Shown: positions 1 through 12,137 of the stretch, piece after piece
Numbering within the stretch: position 1 is the stretch's first letter
Layout: each line of letters begins with the position of its first letter
Assembly: GCF_000335475.2 (NCBI RefSeq)
Contig: NZ_ANAH02000066.1
Location: 620,001-684,000 of the forward strand
DNA: 64,000 nt
Direction: 5' to 3'
Source: Cystobacter fuscus DSM 2262
GTDB taxonomy: Bacteria > Myxococcota > Myxococcia > Myxococcales > Myxococcaceae
Program-made: the position numbers and the translations under genes
The notes under the pieces: model-generated
Told to the model about the DNA's origin: nothing
Database searches by the model: none
The model's input: only the letters and a program-made list of their open reading frames with translations

Positions 1-61
1 TGGAGAGCAGCACCGCCCCCAGCAGCGCCGCCCACCCGTGCGCCCAGGCCTCAGCGCGCAT
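1..61 (-). CDS. Partial unknown protein, N-terminus only
   Basis: An ATG at 59-61 on the minus strand opens a frame that runs off the left edge of the window. Only about 20 codons are visible. They read MRAEAWAHGW followed by an Ala/Leu-rich stretch (AALLGAVLLS), which could be a signal peptide or a first membrane helix. No convincing ribosome binding site is visible. Nothing can be said of function, and it may not be a real gene. Confidence 0.3.
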   Translation of the reverse strand, partial: MRAEAWAHGWAALLGAVLLS

Positions 62-153
62 TGAGTACCCGTGACGTCATGAAGCCCCCAGGCAGAGGGC
101 TCCTACTCTAGCAGGCGGCTTGCTCCGGGCTTCCTGCCTGCCTCACCGCCCGC

Positions 154-660
154 TCAGGCGAGCAATTGCGTCAGGAGCTCGCGCCGGGGCGACACCGCGT
201 GCCGCCAGGGCAGCCGGGCCAGACGCGGACGCTTCCGGGGCTGGATCGCCTCGTGGACGGACAGGCCCCCGGGGCCCCCCAGCAGCAGGCCCAGCGCCGC
301 GGCCATGAGGGACAGGTTGTACTCGTAGCCGCCCTGCTGGATGTCGAAGCCGTTGGGGCCATGCACCTTGGCGATGGCCACCGCCTGCGTCACCAGCACG
401 GACACGGCCGCCACGCGCGTGCCGATGCCCAGGAGAGACAGCACCCCGGCGGCGACCTCGGTCCACCCCGTCAGGAGCGCCCAGGTGCGGCCGGGCTTGA
501 TGCCCAGCTTCTCGAAGACCTGCGACGTCTGCTCCAGGCCCTCGGGCTGGAGCTTGGTGATGCCGTGGTAGAGCATCGCCGAGCCCAACGTGGCCCGCAG
601 GGGAAGTGCCGAGTGGTGGGCCATGTGCCCTTGCAGCAGTGCTGTCGTGGTCGCCGTCAT
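154..660 (-). CDS. DoxX family membrane protein
   Basis: 168-residue integral membrane protein of the DoxX family (small four-helix proteins, some linked to quinone or thiol redox chemistry; substrate unknown here). Hydrophobic segments lie around residues 20-35, 60-80, 83-100 and 115-130. The N-terminal part has the family pattern of a small-residue helix followed by YHGITKL. The ATG at 658-660 is chosen because a good GGAGG lies about 7 bases upstream; the frame stays open further upstream only as a shadow of glgB. It sits 112 bases downstream of glgB on the same strand, so it may be read from the glucan operon, but nothing else ties it to that pathway. Confidence 0.8.
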   Translation of the reverse strand: MTATTTALLQGHMAHHSALPLRATLGSAMLYHGITKLQPEGLEQTSQVFEKLGIKPGRTWALLTGWTEVAAGVLSLLGIGTRVAAVSVLVTQAVAIAKVHGPNGFDIQQGGYEYNLSLMAAALGLLLGGPGGLSVHEAIQPRKRPRLARLPWRHAVSPRRELLTQLLA

Positions 661-772
661 CCTGCCCTCCGGAGTCGTGTGGAGTCGTGGTCCGGATAGC
701 GTCCGCATCCCCCCGCGCCGCGGCAATGGGGCCGGGGCGGGGGAGCGAGCAGGGGGCAGCCACGGGGGACGC

Positions 773-2974
773 CTACCCCGGGGTGAACCAGAGCACGGAC
801 AGCGGGGGCAGGGTGAGCACCGCCGACGCGTCCTGGCCGTCCCAGCCCTGGGGCTCGGTGTGGATGCGGCCCTTGTTGCCCATGCCGGAGCCGCCGTACT
901 CGCCGGCGTCCGTGTTGAGCAGCTCCACGTAGCTGCCGTGCCGGGGGAAGCCCACGCGGTAGTTCTCCTGGGGCATGGGCGACAGGTTGGCGATGCACAC
1001 CACGTGGCCTCCCGGCTGGCGCGAGCGCCGCACGAAGGCGAGCACGTTGACGGCGGCCGAGTCGGGTTGGATCCACTGGAAGCCGAGCGGCTCGTTGTCC
1101 GCGTCGTACAGGGCGGGGTGCGAGCGGTAGAGCCGGTTGATGTCCGCCACCATGGACTGGATGCCAGCGTGGCCCGGGTGGTCCAGCAGGTGCCAGTCCA
1201 GGCTCTTGTCGTTGTTCCACTCGTGGGGCTGGCCGAACTCGCCACCCATGAAGAGCAGCTTCTTGCCCGGGTGTGCCCACATCCACGCGAGCAGCGAGCG
1301 CAGGTTGGCGCGCTTCTGCCAGTCGTCTCCCGGCATCTTCCCGTAGAGCGAGCCCTTGCCGTGCACCACCTCGTCATGGCTCAAGGGCAGCATGAAGTGC
1401 TCGCTGAAGGCATACAGCAGGCCGAAGGTGAGCTGGTTGTGGTGGTGCTGGCGGTAGATGGGATCCTTGCTGAAGTACATCAGCGTGTCGTGCATCCAGC
1501 CCATGTTCCACTTGAAGTGGAAGCCGAGGCCGCCCTCCTGCGTGGGCTGGCTCACCTTGGGCCACGCCGTGGACTCCTCGGCGATCATCACCGCGCCGGG
1601 GTACTTGGCGCGCACGCGATCATTGAGCTCGCGCATGAAGGAGATGGCTTCCTCGTTCTCGCGGCCCCCCCAGCGGTTGGGGATCCACTCGCCCGCCTTG
1701 CGGCTGTAGTCGAGGTAGAGCATGGAGGCGACGGCGTCCACGCGCAGTCCGTCGATGTGGTACTCCTCGAGCCAGAAGAGCGCGTTGGCGATGAGGAAGT
1801 TGCGCACCTCGTTGCGGCCGAAGTTGAAGACGTAGGTGCCCCAGTCCGGCTGCGAGCCCTGGCGCGGGTCCGCGTGCTCGTAGAGGGCGGTGCCGTCGAA
1901 CTGGCCGAGCGCGTGGGCATCCCGGGGGAAGTGGCCGGGCACCCAGTCGAGGATGACGCCGATGCCGTTCTCGTGCAGGTGGTTGACGAGGAAGCGGAAG
2001 TCATCCGGGTGGCCGAAGCGAGCGGTGGGCGCGTAGTAGTTGCCCACCTGATAGCCCCAGGAGCCGCCGAAGGGGTGCTCCGCCACGGGCATCAGCTCCA
2101 CGTGGGTGAAGCCCATCCTCTTCACGTAGTCGGTGAGCGCGGTGGCCATCTCCCGGTAGGTGAGGGAGCGGTCGCCGTCCTCCATCACGCGCCGCCACGA
2201 GGCCAGGTGCAGCTCGTAGACGGCCCAGGGCTCGCGGTGCACGTCCTTGTGGGCGCGCGCCTGCATCCACTGCCCGTCCGACCACTGGTATTGATCCAGG
2301 TTGTGCACCACGGAGGCCGTGGCGGGGGGGACCTCGGTGCGGAAGGCGAAGGGGTCCGCCTTGAGGATGCGGTGGCCGCCGTGGCCGGTGCGGATCTCGA
2401 ACTTGTAGCGCGTGCCCTCGCCGACCTCGGGGACGAACAGCTCCCAGATGCCCGAGGAGCCCATGCGCCGCATGAGGTGCAACCGCCCGTCCCAGCTGTT
2501 GAAGTCACCCACCACGGACACGCTCGAGGCCGTGGGCGCCCACACCGCGAAGGCCACGCCGTGGATGCCGTTGTGGTGCACGGGATGGGCCCCCATGCGC
2601 TTCCACAACTGCTCGTGACGGCCCTCGCCCGCGTAGTACAGATCCTGATCTCCCAGCGTGGGCAGGAAGCTGTAGGGGTCGCGCAGGGTGAACGTCTTCT
2701 GGCCCGGGTACTCCACCTCCACCTGGTAGTTGAAGGCGTCCGTCTTTCCGTTGACGCGCGCCTCGAACACCCCGTCCACCCGCTTCGTCATGGGGATGCG
2801 CCCGCCGAACTCCGGCAGGACGTGGATCGCCACCGCGTCCGGGCGGTACGTGCGCACCACCACCCCGTCTCCATCCGGGTGGATGCCCAGCACGCGGTGG
2901 GGCTCGGCGTGCCGCAACTCGACGATCTGCTGCAGCTCCGCGTCCACCTGTTGCCGCTCGTTTGGCTTCTTCAC
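773..2974 (-). CDS. glgB: 1,4-alpha-glucan branching enzyme GlgB (GH13_9)
   Basis: 733 residues, close to the 728 of E. coli GlgB. It introduces alpha-1,6 branches into linear alpha-1,4-glucan, here the chain built by GlgE. Layout is an N-terminal GlgB-type domain, CBM48 (around 110-220, with WAPTASSVSVVGDFNSWDG), a GH13 barrel and a C-terminal beta domain. Catalytic motifs visible: the nucleophile Asp in DGLRVDAV (around residue 411), the acid/base Glu in IAEEST, and the third Asp in LPLSHDEVVHGKG. It starts at a GTG (2972-2974) whose last bases overlap the TGA of the maltokinase gene (GTGA), implying translational coupling. It is the last glucan gene of the glgE-treS-mak-glgB operon. Confidence 0.96.
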   Translation of the reverse strand: MKKPNERQQVDAELQQIVELRHAEPHRVLGIHPDGDGVVVRTYRPDAVAIHVLPEFGGRIPMTKRVDGVFEARVNGKTDAFNYQVEVEYPGQKTFTLRDPYSFLPTLGDQDLYYAGEGRHEQLWKRMGAHPVHHNGIHGVAFAVWAPTASSVSVVGDFNSWDGRLHLMRRMGSSGIWELFVPEVGEGTRYKFEIRTGHGGHRILKADPFAFRTEVPPATASVVHNLDQYQWSDGQWMQARAHKDVHREPWAVYELHLASWRRVMEDGDRSLTYREMATALTDYVKRMGFTHVELMPVAEHPFGGSWGYQVGNYYAPTARFGHPDDFRFLVNHLHENGIGVILDWVPGHFPRDAHALGQFDGTALYEHADPRQGSQPDWGTYVFNFGRNEVRNFLIANALFWLEEYHIDGLRVDAVASMLYLDYSRKAGEWIPNRWGGRENEEAISFMRELNDRVRAKYPGAVMIAEESTAWPKVSQPTQEGGLGFHFKWNMGWMHDTLMYFSKDPIYRQHHHNQLTFGLLYAFSEHFMLPLSHDEVVHGKGSLYGKMPGDDWQKRANLRSLLAWMWAHPGKKLLFMGGEFGQPHEWNNDKSLDWHLLDHPGHAGIQSMVADINRLYRSHPALYDADNEPLGFQWIQPDSAAVNVLAFVRRSRQPGGHVVCIANLSPMPQENYRVGFPRHGSYVELLNTDAGEYGGSGMGNKGRIHTEPQGWDGQDASAVLTLPPLSVLWFTPG

Positions 2975-4304
2975 TTGCGGACCTCCATCCTCATGAGGGC
3001 CTCGACGGGGATACGCACCCAGTCCGGCCGGTTCTGTAGCTCGTAGCGCACCTCGTAGAGCATCTTCTCCAGCTCGAAGGCGCCCAGCATCGCGGTGAAG
3101 CTCGCCTCGCTCTGCGGCAGGAAGGCCGCCCCGGCGGTGGCCGCGCGGTAGCCCTCCAGGAAGGCCTGACGCGCGGGCTGGAGGCGCTCCCCCTCGGGCT
3201 GGCCCTCCAGCCGCACCGTGGCCTCGGCGTAGTCGAAGGAGCGCAGCATGCCCGCCACGTCCCGCAGCGCCGAGTACTTCTCGCGCCGCTGGGTGAAGCT
3301 GCGGCCCGGCTCGCCCTCGAAGTCGAACAGGAGCCAGTCGCCTCCCGAGCGCAGCACCTGACCCAGGTGCAGGTCGCCATGGATGCGGATCTTCTGCCCC
3401 GAGGGCGGCACGTGCGCGAGCTGCCGCGCATGGCCGATGAGATCCTCGCGGCGGTTCTCCAGCTCGGGCGAGTGGCGCGCCGCCTGGCTGAGCGTCACGC
3501 CCATCTCCCCCACGATGGAGGCGCTCCAGCGCTGCACGTCCTCGGCGAGCAGGGGCTCGGGGGCGAACGCCGGCTCCTCCGTGTTGGAGGCGAGCGCGTG
3601 GTGCAACTGTCCCAGGCGCTCGCCGAGCACGCGCAAGTCCTTGAGGACCGCGTCCGACAGGCGCGGGCCCTGACGGAAGCAGTCCAGGGTGTAGCGCCAG
3701 CCGTCGGTGACGTCGGGGATGAAGCGGTGCACCACGGCGAGCGTGGCCCCCGCGGGCCCCTCGGACTGCAACGCGCCGAGCAGCGTGGGCGTGGCGCGGA
3801 AGGACGTCTTCGTCGCCAGGAAGCGGCCCACCTCGTACTCGGGGTTGATGCCGGCCTCGAGCTTGCGGATGACCTTGAGGATGAGCTGCTCGCCCACCAC
3901 CACCGAGGTGTTGCTCTGCTCCACCTGGAGCCGACGCACCGGCAGGGGAGAGGGCAGGGCGATGAGCCCCTCGGGCGTGTCGAGCCACTCGCCCACCAGC
4001 TTGCCGGAGGCGCTGGGCAGCTCGCGCTTCTCGCGGATGAGCTGGAAGAGGGCGCGCAGCACCTCCGCGTCCTCGAAGGCGTCCTTCACGCCCTCCTCGG
4101 AGGGGAGCACGGGCAGCAGGTAGCGCTCGGGCGAGCCCAGCTCGTAGAGGACCTCCACCACCGCGAGGGTGAAGGAGCGGTCGCCGGGCAGGTCCACGTT
4201 GACGTGGTCCACGGTGGACACGGACTTGATGGGCCAGGCCTTGCCGGCGAACCAGCGCTGGCCGCGCAGGTAGTCCGGGAGCTTCGTCAGATCGATTGGT
4301 GCCG

Positions 4305-4308
<4 letters not shown>
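2971..4308 (-). CDS. mak: Maltokinase (trehalose to maltose-1-phosphate pathway)
   Basis: 445 residues. It phosphorylates maltose made by TreS to maltose-1-phosphate, the donor for GlgE. The N-terminus ([14 protein letters not shown]) is the typical maltokinase cap domain. The C-terminal half has an aminoglycoside-phosphotransferase-like fold with the catalytic motif IHGDLHLGQ (Asp as base) and the metal-binding FDFEGEP. Family members are often fused to TreS; here it is a separate gene. Its ATG (4306-4308) overlaps the treS stop (ATGA), and its own stop overlaps the glgB start, so it lies between coupled genes. Confidence 0.92.
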
Positions 4309-5963
<1,655 letters not shown>

Positions 5964-5981
5964 GGATGGGGAGCCTTGGCC

Positions 5982-7982
5982 TTATTCGTAGTAGTCGAAC
6001 GCTTGCTCACTGCGGCGGAAGCGGTAGATGGCCCAGATCGACGCGGGCTGCTCGGGCGTGAGCCGCACGTGCGCCGTGGGTCCTTGCCACAAGCCGCGCG
6101 TGTCCGTCATCAACTCATGCACCTGGTACGTCTCGTCGGGGGCGATCCCCAACTCCTCCAGGGGCACGTGCAGCACGGATTCCTGCGCGTTGAAGGGATC
6201 GAAGCTCACCGCCACCAGCACCTGGCTCGTGCCGTCCGGGGTGCGCTTGAGATACGACATGACCTGCTCGTTCTCCGAGGGGAAGAAGCGCAGGTTGTCG
6301 TAGAGCTGGAAGGCGCGGTGGCGCTGGCGGATGCCATTGAGCCGGGCGATGTAGTCGCGGATGTTGCCCGGCTGCTCCGGATTCCACGCCTTGAGCTGGT
6401 ACTTCTCCGAGTCGAGGTACTCCTCCTTGCCCGGCGCCACGGGGGTGCCGTCACAGAACTCGTAGCCGCAGTACATGCCCCACACGCTCGAGAGCGTGGC
6501 GGCCATGGCGGCGCGCAGCCGGAAGCCCGCGGGGCCACTGCGCTGGAGGAACTCGGGGAGGATGTCCGGCGTGTTGGGCCAGAGGTTGCCGCGCATGTAG
6601 TCGGACACGGGCGGGCTCGTGATCTCCTCCAGGTACTCCTCCATCTCCTGCTTGAAGTTGCGCCAGGTGAAGTAGGTGTACGACTGCTGGAAGCCGAGCT
6701 TGGCCAGGGCCTTCATCACCTTGGGGCGGGTGAACGCCTCGGCGAGGAAGACGACGTCGGGGCGCTCGGTCTGCACCTCGCGGATCATCCACGCCCAGAA
6801 CTGCATGGGCTTGGTGTGCGGGTTGTCCACGCGGAAGATGCGCACGCCCTGGTTCACCCAGTGCATGACGACGCTCTTGAGTTCCGGCCACAGCGTGTCG
6901 CGCGCGGGGCCGAGCCAGTCGAAGTTGACGATGTCCTCGTAGCGCTTGGGCGGGTTCTCCGCCGTCTTGATGGTGCCGTCGGGCCGGTGGAGGAACCACT
7001 CGGGGTGTTCCTTCACGTAGGGGTGGTCCGGCGAGCACTGATAGGCCAGATCCATGGCGATCTCGATGCCGTGGGCGTTGGCCTCCTTCACGAAGCGCGC
7101 GAAGTCCTCGAGCGTGCCGAGCTGGGGGTGGATGGCCTTGTGGCCGCCCTCGGCGCCGCCGATGGCCCAGGGGCTGCCCACGTCGTCGGGGCCGGCGGTG
7201 AGGCTGTTGTTCTTGCCCTTGCGCGCCTTGAGGCCGATGGGGTGCACCGGCGGCAGGTAGATGACGTCGAAGCCCATGTCGCGCACGTAGGGCAGCCACT
7301 TCTCCGCGTCCTTGAACGTGCCGTGCGTGCGCCCGTCGCGCACCGCCGAGCGCGGGAAGAACTCGTACCAGGAGCCGTAGCGCGCCTTCTCCCGGTCCAC
7401 GAAGACCTCGAGCACCCGCTCATAGCGCGTGGCGACCGAGCGGTCCGCGTACGCCGAGGCCGTCTGGAGCAGGGTGGGGTCCATGGCCGCGGCGATGGCG
7501 CGGTGGTTCATCCCCGCGTCGAAGAGCTTCGCCGCCTCGAGGAAGTGCCGGGCGTGCTCGGGACTGCCGGCCTTCTCGGCGCGCTCGGCGTGGCCGCGCA
7601 GCATCGCGGCGCCCTCGAGCAGCTCGCTCTTCACGTCGCGGCCCGCGTCCACCTTGCGCTTGAGCTCGGACACCCACGTCGCGAAGAAGTCCGGCCAGGC
7701 CTCCACCGTGTACTCGTAGCGGCCGTTGCTCAAGAGCGGCACCGAGGCCTCGAACAAGTCGTTGCCCTTGGCCACCATGGGGATCTCGGCCCACTCCGTC
7801 GCCTGGGGCTTGGGCGCGGATTGCCTCCAGCGCACCACCGCCACCAGGACATCGTGTCCCTCCTTGAAGATGTCCGCTTGCACGACGAGGGACTCGCCCT
7901 CGACCCGCTTCACCGCCCAGCGGCCCGCGTCCAGCTGCGGCCGCACATTCTCGATGACCGTGCTTCCGATTCTTTCGCTCAT
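5982..7982 (-). CDS. glgE: Alpha-1,4-glucan:maltose-1-phosphate maltosyltransferase GlgE
   Basis: 666 residues (Streptomyces GlgE about 663-675, M. tuberculosis 701), GH13_3 family. It transfers maltose from alpha-maltose-1-phosphate to the non-reducing end of alpha-1,4-glucan. The N-terminal domain begins RIGSTVIENVRPQLDAGRW. The barrel carries the nucleophile Asp in RIFRVDNPHTKP and the acid Glu in VFLAEAFTRP. The start at 7982 is chosen because family members begin just before the IENVRP motif; the frame is open to 8129 but that extension is low-complexity. First gene of the glucan operon, preceded by a leader containing a 7-bp dyad at 8053-8069. Confidence 0.95.
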   Translation of the reverse strand: MSERIGSTVIENVRPQLDAGRWAVKRVEGESLVVQADIFKEGHDVLVAVVRWRQSAPKPQATEWAEIPMVAKGNDLFEASVPLLSNGRYEYTVEAWPDFFATWVSELKRKVDAGRDVKSELLEGAAMLRGHAERAEKAGSPEHARHFLEAAKLFDAGMNHRAIAAAMDPTLLQTASAYADRSVATRYERVLEVFVDREKARYGSWYEFFPRSAVRDGRTHGTFKDAEKWLPYVRDMGFDVIYLPPVHPIGLKARKGKNNSLTAGPDDVGSPWAIGGAEGGHKAIHPQLGTLEDFARFVKEANAHGIEIAMDLAYQCSPDHPYVKEHPEWFLHRPDGTIKTAENPPKRYEDIVNFDWLGPARDTLWPELKSVVMHWVNQGVRIFRVDNPHTKPMQFWAWMIREVQTERPDVVFLAEAFTRPKVMKALAKLGFQQSYTYFTWRNFKQEMEEYLEEITSPPVSDYMRGNLWPNTPDILPEFLQRSGPAGFRLRAAMAATLSSVWGMYCGYEFCDGTPVAPGKEEYLDSEKYQLKAWNPEQPGNIRDYIARLNGIRQRHRAFQLYDNLRFFPSENEQVMSYLKRTPDGTSQVLVAVSFDPFNAQESVLHVPLEELGIAPDETYQVHELMTDTRGLWQGPTAHVRLTPEQPASIWAIYRFRRSEQAFDYYE

Positions 7983-8473
7983 AGATGGAGGCGGCCCCTT
8001 ATAGGTCTCCGCGTCGTGATGCCGACGCCGTCTTTCACCATGGGTTGATGCTGGACGCTCCAAGCGTCCGGCCCGTTTGCTGGTGAACGTTAGGAACGGC
8101 TCGGCGAGGTGCCCACCCGCGCGCGTCACTTCGTTCGCGCCTCACGCCCCGCCGCGTGAGCGGGCAGCCGAGCTCGCGGGGTTCGCGGGCCAAAGGGGGC
8201 GGGGGAGGTGCTCGCCCCGTGGACGGGACATGACCTCGAAGATGACCTCGTGCGCCAGACTTGACAGGTCAGGCGAGCGGGAGCACCATGCACGTGTCGC
8301 TCAGGCGGGGGGACGGGGAAGGAGTTCTGTGACGAAGCCCCGTGGGGGTCTCGGAACTCCACATCCATCCAGGAGAAGGGGTACGGCCCGCGTCCTCGTC
8401 GTGCCCCCGGGTTGAGCAGAGGGGAGGGGAGGAGCGCGGCGGGTCGCGCTTCAGAGGAGAAGACGGAACGGAG
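7983..8473. promoter_or_regulatory. Intergenic leader of the glgE operon with a dyad
   Basis: This 491-base stretch separates two minus-strand genes and holds no believable gene. It should contain the promoter of the glgE-treS-mak-glgB operon. A perfect dyad GGACGCT-CCA-AGCGTCC lies at 8053-8069, about 70 bases before the glgE start, and could be an operator or leader hairpin. A second perfect stem, CTCACGC-6-GCGTGAG (8141-8160), lies where a terminator for the upstream small gene could be, but has no T-tract. A TATAAG just before glgE resembles a -10 box without a clear -35. Confidence 0.4.
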
Positions 8474-8683
8474 CTACGGCTGCTGGGGCTGCGGCTGCGG
8501 GGACTTGTGCTTGTAGAAGAGGACCAGGGTGTAGCAGTGGAACTCGTTGTCGCTGGACTGGCAGACGACCCGGTCGACGATTTCCAGATCCGAGTTGCTC
8601 TTGAGCCAGCGGGTCACGTTCTCGCCCAGCTCCTCCCGCTCCTTGGCCTTCGTCGCGGAGAACACCTTCACGCCCGTGAACAT
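8474..8683 (-). CDS. Small conserved unknown protein
   Basis: 69 residues, no signal peptide or membrane segment. It begins MFTGVKVFSATKAKEREELG, contains a central CQSSDNEFHCYTLVLFY segment that looks like beta strands with two cysteines, and ends in a Pro/Gln-rich tail (SPQPQPQQP). Proteins of this general type (short, FTGVKVFSAT start, QSSD..FHC core) are familiar from myxobacterial genomes, but I know of no function. A strong AAGGAGTGGAAGG just upstream supports the start at 8683, and a good sigma70-type promoter lies further upstream. Confidence 0.75.
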   Translation of the reverse strand: MFTGVKVFSATKAKEREELGENVTRWLKSNSDLEIVDRVVCQSSDNEFHCYTLVLFYKHKSPQPQPQQP

Positions 8684-8727
8684 CGCCTTCCACTCCTTGC
8701 GCTGTGATTTTGTACTGAGTGTACGGA

Positions 8728-8757
8728 AGGTTACCGCGCGCTCTCCATAGGTGTCAA
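8728..8757 (-). promoter_or_regulatory. Predicted sigma70-type promoter of the 69-residue gene
   Basis: Read on the minus strand, a perfect TTGACA (8752-8757) is followed after 18 bases by TAACCT (8728-8733), about 45 bases before the start codon. It lies in a relatively AT-rich patch between two divergent genes. This is a pattern match only; no transcription start is known. Confidence 0.5.
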
Positions 8758-8905
8758 AAAAGCTTACCTCTGGGCCTACCCGTGGTGATCGGCCCCCCCG
8801 GGGGTTCCCCCCTGGACGCGCGTGCCTAGATTCCAGGAGTCGATGGCTGTGGCTCCCGAGGGAAGGGCCTTCGGGTGTGCAGGGGATGGGCGAAGGGGGC
8901 AAATC

Positions 8906-9181
8906 ATGGATGTGAAGACCAAGAAGGACCTGGCGGTCGACTTCATCAACGAGATCCGCACGATGGATCCCGCCGCGCTCAACGCGCTGATCGTCAAGGA
9001 AGCAGGCGAGGATCTGGCCCAGTTCTTCTTGAACTACAGCGCCAATCTCATCTCCAAGGATCCCTCGCGGGTGCTGGAGAACACCTCGTCGCTGATGCTG
9101 ATGGGCTACCTCATCCGCACCCACGAGGAGCGCAACACCCAGGTGAAGCAGTCGGGCATCCAGGGCTACGCGTTCGCCTGA
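8906..9181 (+). CDS. Small unknown helical protein
   Basis: 91 residues, acidic/basic mixed, predicted mostly helical, no signal peptide. It begins MDVKTKKDLAVDFINEIRTM and ends GIQGYAFA. The ATG at 8906 is preferred over the in-frame ATG at 8822 because an AAGGGGG lies 8 bases upstream. It is divergent from the 69-residue gene and 66 bases upstream of the PHP-domain gene. I do not recognise the family. Confidence 0.65.
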   Translation: MDVKTKKDLAVDFINEIRTMDPAALNALIVKEAGEDLAQFFLNYSANLISKDPSRVLENTSSLMLMGYLIRTHEERNTQVKQSGIQGYAFA

Positions 9182-9247
9182 ATCGAGCGGGGCGGGGTGC
9201 GCCGAGGCTCGACAGCTCCCACGGGAGCCTGTTAGGGAGCGGCGCCC

Positions 9248-9988
9248 ATGCTCATCGATTTGCACGCGCATTCCTACCTGTCCAAGGACTGTGACCTGGA
9301 CCCGCGCGCGGTCCTGGATCGCGCCGCGATGTTCGGCCTGGATGGAGTGGCCTTCACGGAGACCAACACCCAGGACGGATGCGACGAGCTGTTCGAGATC
9401 GGCGCCAAGGCCAAGGTCAAGGTCTTCGTCGGCCTGGAGCTCATCACCGACCGTGGACAGTACCTGTGCTTCTTCCCGAAGCCGGAGAACGCCCCCGAGC
9501 CGGTGCAGCTGTGGGGCAGCAACCGCGAGAAGCCGTGGAGCGCCGCGGAGTGCCTGCCCAAGGTGCGCTCGCTCGGCGCGGCCATCGTCGCGGCGCGCCC
9601 GTATGACCGGGACTCGAGCCACCCGGCCATGGACTACGTGCGTTCGCTCGGCGGGCTGGTGTGCGCGGTGGAGGGGTACAACGCCCGCGTGAAGCAGACG
9701 GCGAACGACCTGGCGGTGGAAGCCGCCGAGGCGCTCAAGGTGCCGTGCACGGGGGGCAGTGACGCGCGCGCCACGGTGGACGAGGTGGGCTACGGCGCCA
9801 CCTTCTTCAAGACGCCCATCCAGACACAGGAGCAGCTCGTGGCGGCCCTGCTGGCTGGCGACTTCCATCCCGTCATGGCCGGGGAGCTGCCCCGGCTCAC
9901 GCGTCCCGGCGAGGCCCAGGCGGCCCGTGCTTCCGGCAAGCAGCAACGCCGCGGGGGCGGCGGTGGGGGTGGACGCCGCCGCCGGTAG
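9248..9988 (+). CDS. PHP-domain metal-dependent phosphoesterase
   Basis: 246 residues. A PHP (polymerase and histidinol phosphatase) domain fills residues 1-215: LIDLHAHSYLSKDC at the N-terminus (metal-binding HxH), a Glu in FTETNTQDG, GLELIT, and GGSDARAT near the C-terminus. Such proteins hydrolyse small phosphoesters or nucleotides; the substrate cannot be told from sequence. The last 25 residues form an unusual basic low-complexity tail ending in seven glycines and four arginines, which may bind nucleic acid or be disordered. Confidence 0.85.
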   Translation: MLIDLHAHSYLSKDCDLDPRAVLDRAAMFGLDGVAFTETNTQDGCDELFEIGAKAKVKVFVGLELITDRGQYLCFFPKPENAPEPVQLWGSNREKPWSAAECLPKVRSLGAAIVAARPYDRDSSHPAMDYVRSLGGLVCAVEGYNARVKQTANDLAVEAAEALKVPCTGGSDARATVDEVGYGATFFKTPIQTQEQLVAALLAGDFHPVMAGELPRLTRPGEAQAARASGKQQRRGGGGGGGRRRR

Positions 9989-10029
9989 TCACCACCTCCT
10001 TCGAGCTTTCGACTCGAGGAGGGGTGTTC

Positions 10030-11337
<1,308 letters not shown>

Positions 11338-11338
11338 A

Positions 11339-11380
11339 GCCCGCTCGCGCCGCCCCCGGAGGTGACGGCGCGAGGCGGGC
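11339..11380. terminator. Bidirectional terminator hairpin
   Basis: GCCCGCTCGCGCCG (11339-11352) pairs with the arm at 11366-11380 with a single bulged base, giving a stem of about 14 bp and a 13-base loop. It sits exactly between two convergent genes. There is no clear T-run, as usual in very GC-rich genomes. Confidence 0.65.
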
Positions 11381-11393
11381 GGGGGAGCCGGGC

Positions 11394-12122
11394 CTACTTC
11401 GCCGCGTCCGGCTTCCCCTCTTCGACGCGAGACACGACGCCATCGGTGAGGAACACCCGGCGCTTGCCACCGGGGTAGATCCACTCCTGGTTCACCCGCT
11501 GGCCCTCCAACGTGCGGCGGATGCTCTCGGGATGGCCCCAGGACATCTCCACCGCCGCCTCGGGCATGTTCTCCAGCACCCGCTTCTGCTTGACGGCGTC
11601 CTGGAAGCGCGCCGAGAGCTTCGCCAGACGCGGCTCCTGCGGTGGCAGGTAGCGATCCATCTCCGCCAGCAGATCCTCCTTCTTGTCGATCCCCGGCCGG
11701 AGCACGAGGATGACGGGGGCGCCGGGCGCGCCTTCCACGTCCAGGTAGACCCAGGGCTGGGTGCGGGGCGAGTACAGCACCCGCTCCGCCATGGTCCAGG
11801 ACGTGGGGAACTCCACCTTGGTCACCCGCACCGTCGTGCCCGCGGGCACCAGGGACTGCACCGGGCCGGGGTTGATGGGGTTGCCCTTGGTGTCGTTGAG
11901 CAGACGCACCTCCTCGGGAGGGTAGGGCGTCAGCAGCCGCTTGGAGGCGTCCCCGAAGAAGGGAGTGATGTAGCTGGAGGTCTTCAGGTGGCGCACCGCC
12001 GCCGGGCCCGTGGTCAGGTCATGCTGGAGCGCCGTGCGATCCTCCGCGCTGAGCTTGGTCTGGCTCACGCAGGCCGTGGCGAGCACGGGGAGGAGCAGGG
12101 ACAGAGCGAGGCGTCGTGTCAT
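11394..12122 (-). CDS. Unknown lipoprotein
   Basis: 242 residues. The N-terminus MTRRLALSLLLPVLATACVS has a lipobox (Cys at about residue 18). The mature part is soluble, with a middle section on values such as VPAGTTVRVTKVEFP that resembles beta-rich GW/SH3-like patterns, and a C-terminal IYPGGKRRVFLTDGVVSRVEEG. That ending resembles the 'predict next step, write slope' motif of small BamE/SmpA-like or DUF2845-like lipoproteins (WxYPG..RRVxF..G.V). Assignment beyond lipoprotein is tentative. It is the second gene of a two-gene operon, 15 bases after the 195-residue membrane protein. Confidence 0.7.
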   Translation of the reverse strand: MTRRLALSLLLPVLATACVSQTKLSAEDRTALQHDLTTGPAAVRHLKTSSYITPFFGDASKRLLTPYPPEEVRLLNDTKGNPINPGPVQSLVPAGTTVRVTKVEFPTSWTMAERVLYSPRTQPWVYLDVEGAPGAPVILVLRPGIDKKEDLLAEMDRYLPPQEPRLAKLSARFQDAVKQKRVLENMPEAAVEMSWGHPESIRRTLEGQRVNQEWIYPGGKRRVFLTDGVVSRVEEGKPDAAK

Positions 12123-12137
12123 GGAAGGGACCTCGCG

